The notes beneath the pieces are model-generated. The model was not told the DNA's origin. It saw only the letters and a program-made list of their open reading frames with translations, and searched no databases. Shown here one piece after another: positions 4,041-5,077 of a stretch of DNA of 5,077 bases. Both the position numbers and the translations under genes were made by a program. The DNA comes from Limisphaerales bacterium (GTDB lineage: Bacteria > Verrucomicrobiota > Verrucomicrobiae > Limisphaerales > UBA11358): positions 1 to 5,077 of the forward strand of contig PLZL01000351.1 of NCBI GenBank assembly GCA_003152145.1, read 5' to 3'. Position 1 is the stretch's first letter, and every line of letters begins with the position of its first letter.

Positions 4041-5077
4041 ATGAATTCGCTGCTTCTGAACGGCGGACGGGTGGTTGACTCCGCAAATCATTTTGATTCC
4101 CCCGCGGACGTGCTCATCGTTGACGGCAAAATTTCCGCCGTCGGCAAAAATCTTTCCGCCCCGAAGGGAATTGAGCGATTCGACGCAGGTGGAAAAATCA
4201 TCTGCCCTGGTCTGATTGATTTGCATGTCCATTTGCGCGAGCCGGGCCAGACCGCGAAGGAGAGTCTCGCCACCGGCACCGCCGCCGCCGCGCGCGGTGG
4301 ATTCACCTCCGTCGTCTGCATGCCCAACACGTCGCCCGCGATTGACACCGCCGGGACCGTCGCGCTCATCCGCGAACGCGCGGCGCGCGAAGGAGTCGTG
4401 AACGTTTTCGTCACCGGTGCCATCACCAAGAACATCGCCGGCGAGGAACTCGCGCCCATCGGCGGGTTGAAGCGCGCCGGGGTCGTGGCCATCACCGACG
4501 ACGGCCATTGCGTCCAGAACCACGAACTCATGCGCCACGCCTGCCAATACGCGAAAATGTTCGACCTGCCGGTGATGGACCATTGCCAGGATTATTCGCT
4601 CGTGACCGACGGCGTGATGCACGAGGGTTACTGGAGCACCGTGCTCGGACTGCGCGGCTGGCCTTCGGCGGGCGAGGAAGTGATTGTCGCGCGGAACATT
4701 TTGCTCGCCGAACTCACCGGCGCGAAAATCCACTGCCAGCACTTGAGCGCGGCGGGCAGCGTGGCGCTGCTGCGCGAGGCGAAGAAACGGGGCGTGCCCA
4801 TTTCCGGCGAGGCGTGCCCTCATCATTTCACACTCACCGATGCGGCGGTGGCCGGCAGTGAAAAGTTTTGGAACGCCGACGGAAAAGGTCTGGCCAAATT
4901 TCAAAGTGGAACAGGCTTCCAGCCTGTTTCTGACAGGCAAGATGCCTGTCCCACTTGGCCGAAATACGACACGAATTTCAAGATGAACCCGCCGCTCCGC
5001 TCCGCGCGCGACTGTGAGGCGATTCTGGAAGGCCTGGCCGACGGCACAATTGAGATTTTGTGCAGCGACCACGCGCC
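4041..5077 (+). CDS. pyrC: Dihydroorotase, class I, 5' part (gene runs off the right edge)
   Basis: The frame from ATG 4041 stays open for 345 codons to the window end. Dihydroorotase closes carbamoyl-aspartate to dihydroorotate in pyrimidine synthesis, in the cytoplasm. The family residues are in order: GLIDLHVHLREPG (57-69) with zinc ligands H62 and H64 and substrate-binding R66; CMPNTSPA (93-100); TDDG with D153; DHCQD with H181; HCQHLS with H231 and H234; NFKMNPPLR (312-320); and CSDHA with catalytic D343. D153 sits where many enzymes have a carbamylated lysine, which is typical of the class I type. Between residues 286 and 309 about 22 residues not expected in the family (FQSGTG...TWPK) are encoded by a palindromic repeat; without them the sequence reads GLAK-YDTNFKMNPP. 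All catalytic residues seen are intact, so the enzyme is probably still active. No pyrB is visible here. Confidence 0.94.
   Translation, partial: MNSLLLNGGRVVDSANHFDSPADVLIVDGKISAVGKNLSAPKGIERFDAGGKIICPGLIDLHVHLREPGQTAKESLATGTAAAARGGFTSVVCMPNTSPAIDTAGTVALIRERAAREGVVNVFVTGAITKNIAGEELAPIGGLKRAGVVAITDDGHCVQNHELMRHACQYAKMFDLPVMDHCQDYSLVTDGVMHEGYWSTVLGLRGWPSAGEEVIVARNILLAELTGAKIHCQHLSAAGSVALLREAKKRGVPISGEACPHHFTLTDAAVAGSEKFWNADGKGLAKFQSGTGFQPVSDRQDACPTWPKYDTNFKMNPPLRSARDCEAILEGLADGTIEILCSDHA
4899..4964. repeat. Palindromic repeat element inserted in frame in pyrC
   Basis: The core has an outer stem AAGTGG (4904-4909) / CCACTT (4951-4956) enclosing two similar seven-pair hairpins: AACAGGC-TTCCA-GCCTGTT (4910-4928) and GACAGGC-AAGAT-GCCTGTC (4932-4950). 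It reads SGTGFQPVSDRQDACPT in the pyrC frame and GTGILPVRNRLEACST on the other strand, open both ways. Near-identical flanks TGGCCAAAT (4891-4899) and TGGCCGAAAT (4956-4965) may be a target duplication or part of the element. Removing 66 bases (22 codons) restores an ordinary dihydroorotase. From memory, this repeat type is dispersed in Verrucomicrobia genomes. Confidence 0.82.

Noticed and set aside
3951..5072. Long open frame (373 codons) on the minus strand opposite pyrC
   Set aside because: It is antisense to an unmistakable dihydroorotase with all catalytic motifs and also runs into the tRNA gene. Long antisense frames are common in GC-rich genes.
1..5077. CRISPR array or rRNA
   Set aside because: No regularly spaced direct repeats of CRISPR size and no rRNA-like sequence were seen on either strand.

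Overview
The window looks like a piece of a moderately GC-rich bacterial chromosome, most likely from the Verrucomicrobia (Pedosphaera/Limisphaera-like). This is an inference. It rests on a Ser/Thr kinase with a GspE-N-like repeat in front and a Gly/Phe hydrophobic tail, on starts that lack Shine-Dalgarno sequences, and above all on a dispersed palindromic repeat reading GTGFQPVSDRQDACPT, which I associate with this phylum. No search could be run.

Layout, left to right. (1) 1-160, minus: the first 53 codons of a DEAD-box RNA helicase. (2) 161-328: a divergent intergenic region. (3) 329-1294, plus: a radical SAM/SPASM protein. Three bases later comes (4) 1298-2689, a membrane-anchored Ser/Thr protein kinase. 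(5) 2676-3005, a DUF4019-type domain in the +1 frame that overlaps the kinase end and may once have been the kinase's own C-terminus. Genes 3-5 form a tight same-strand cluster. (6) 2982-3816: a decayed mobile element. It holds a frameshifted remnant of a HerA/FtsK-like ATPase (minus), an N-terminally truncated HUH rolling-circle replication protein (plus) and a coupled small HTH/excisionase-like gene (plus). A stretch with CGGGGG iterations and a near-perfect palindrome follows. (7) 3898-3971, minus: tRNA-Gly(UCC) with encoded CCA and a good promoter; the element lies on its 3' side. (8) 4041-5077, plus: the 5' part of class I dihydroorotase (pyrC), open at the window edge.

The most notable signal is a pair of unrelated palindromic elements of about 50-66 bp lying in frame inside two conserved genes: the kinase (1775-1828, beta4-beta5 loop) and pyrC (about 4899-4964, just before the NFKMNPPLR motif). 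In each case, removing the insert on paper restores a normal family sequence. This resembles the Rickettsia palindromic elements: small selfish repeats that enter protein genes without breaking them. A second theme is that the helicase and pyrC genes both have a -10-like hexamer 6-7 bases before the ATG, which suggests leaderless mRNAs. A third is the internally deleted rolling-circle or inovirus-like element beside the tRNA.
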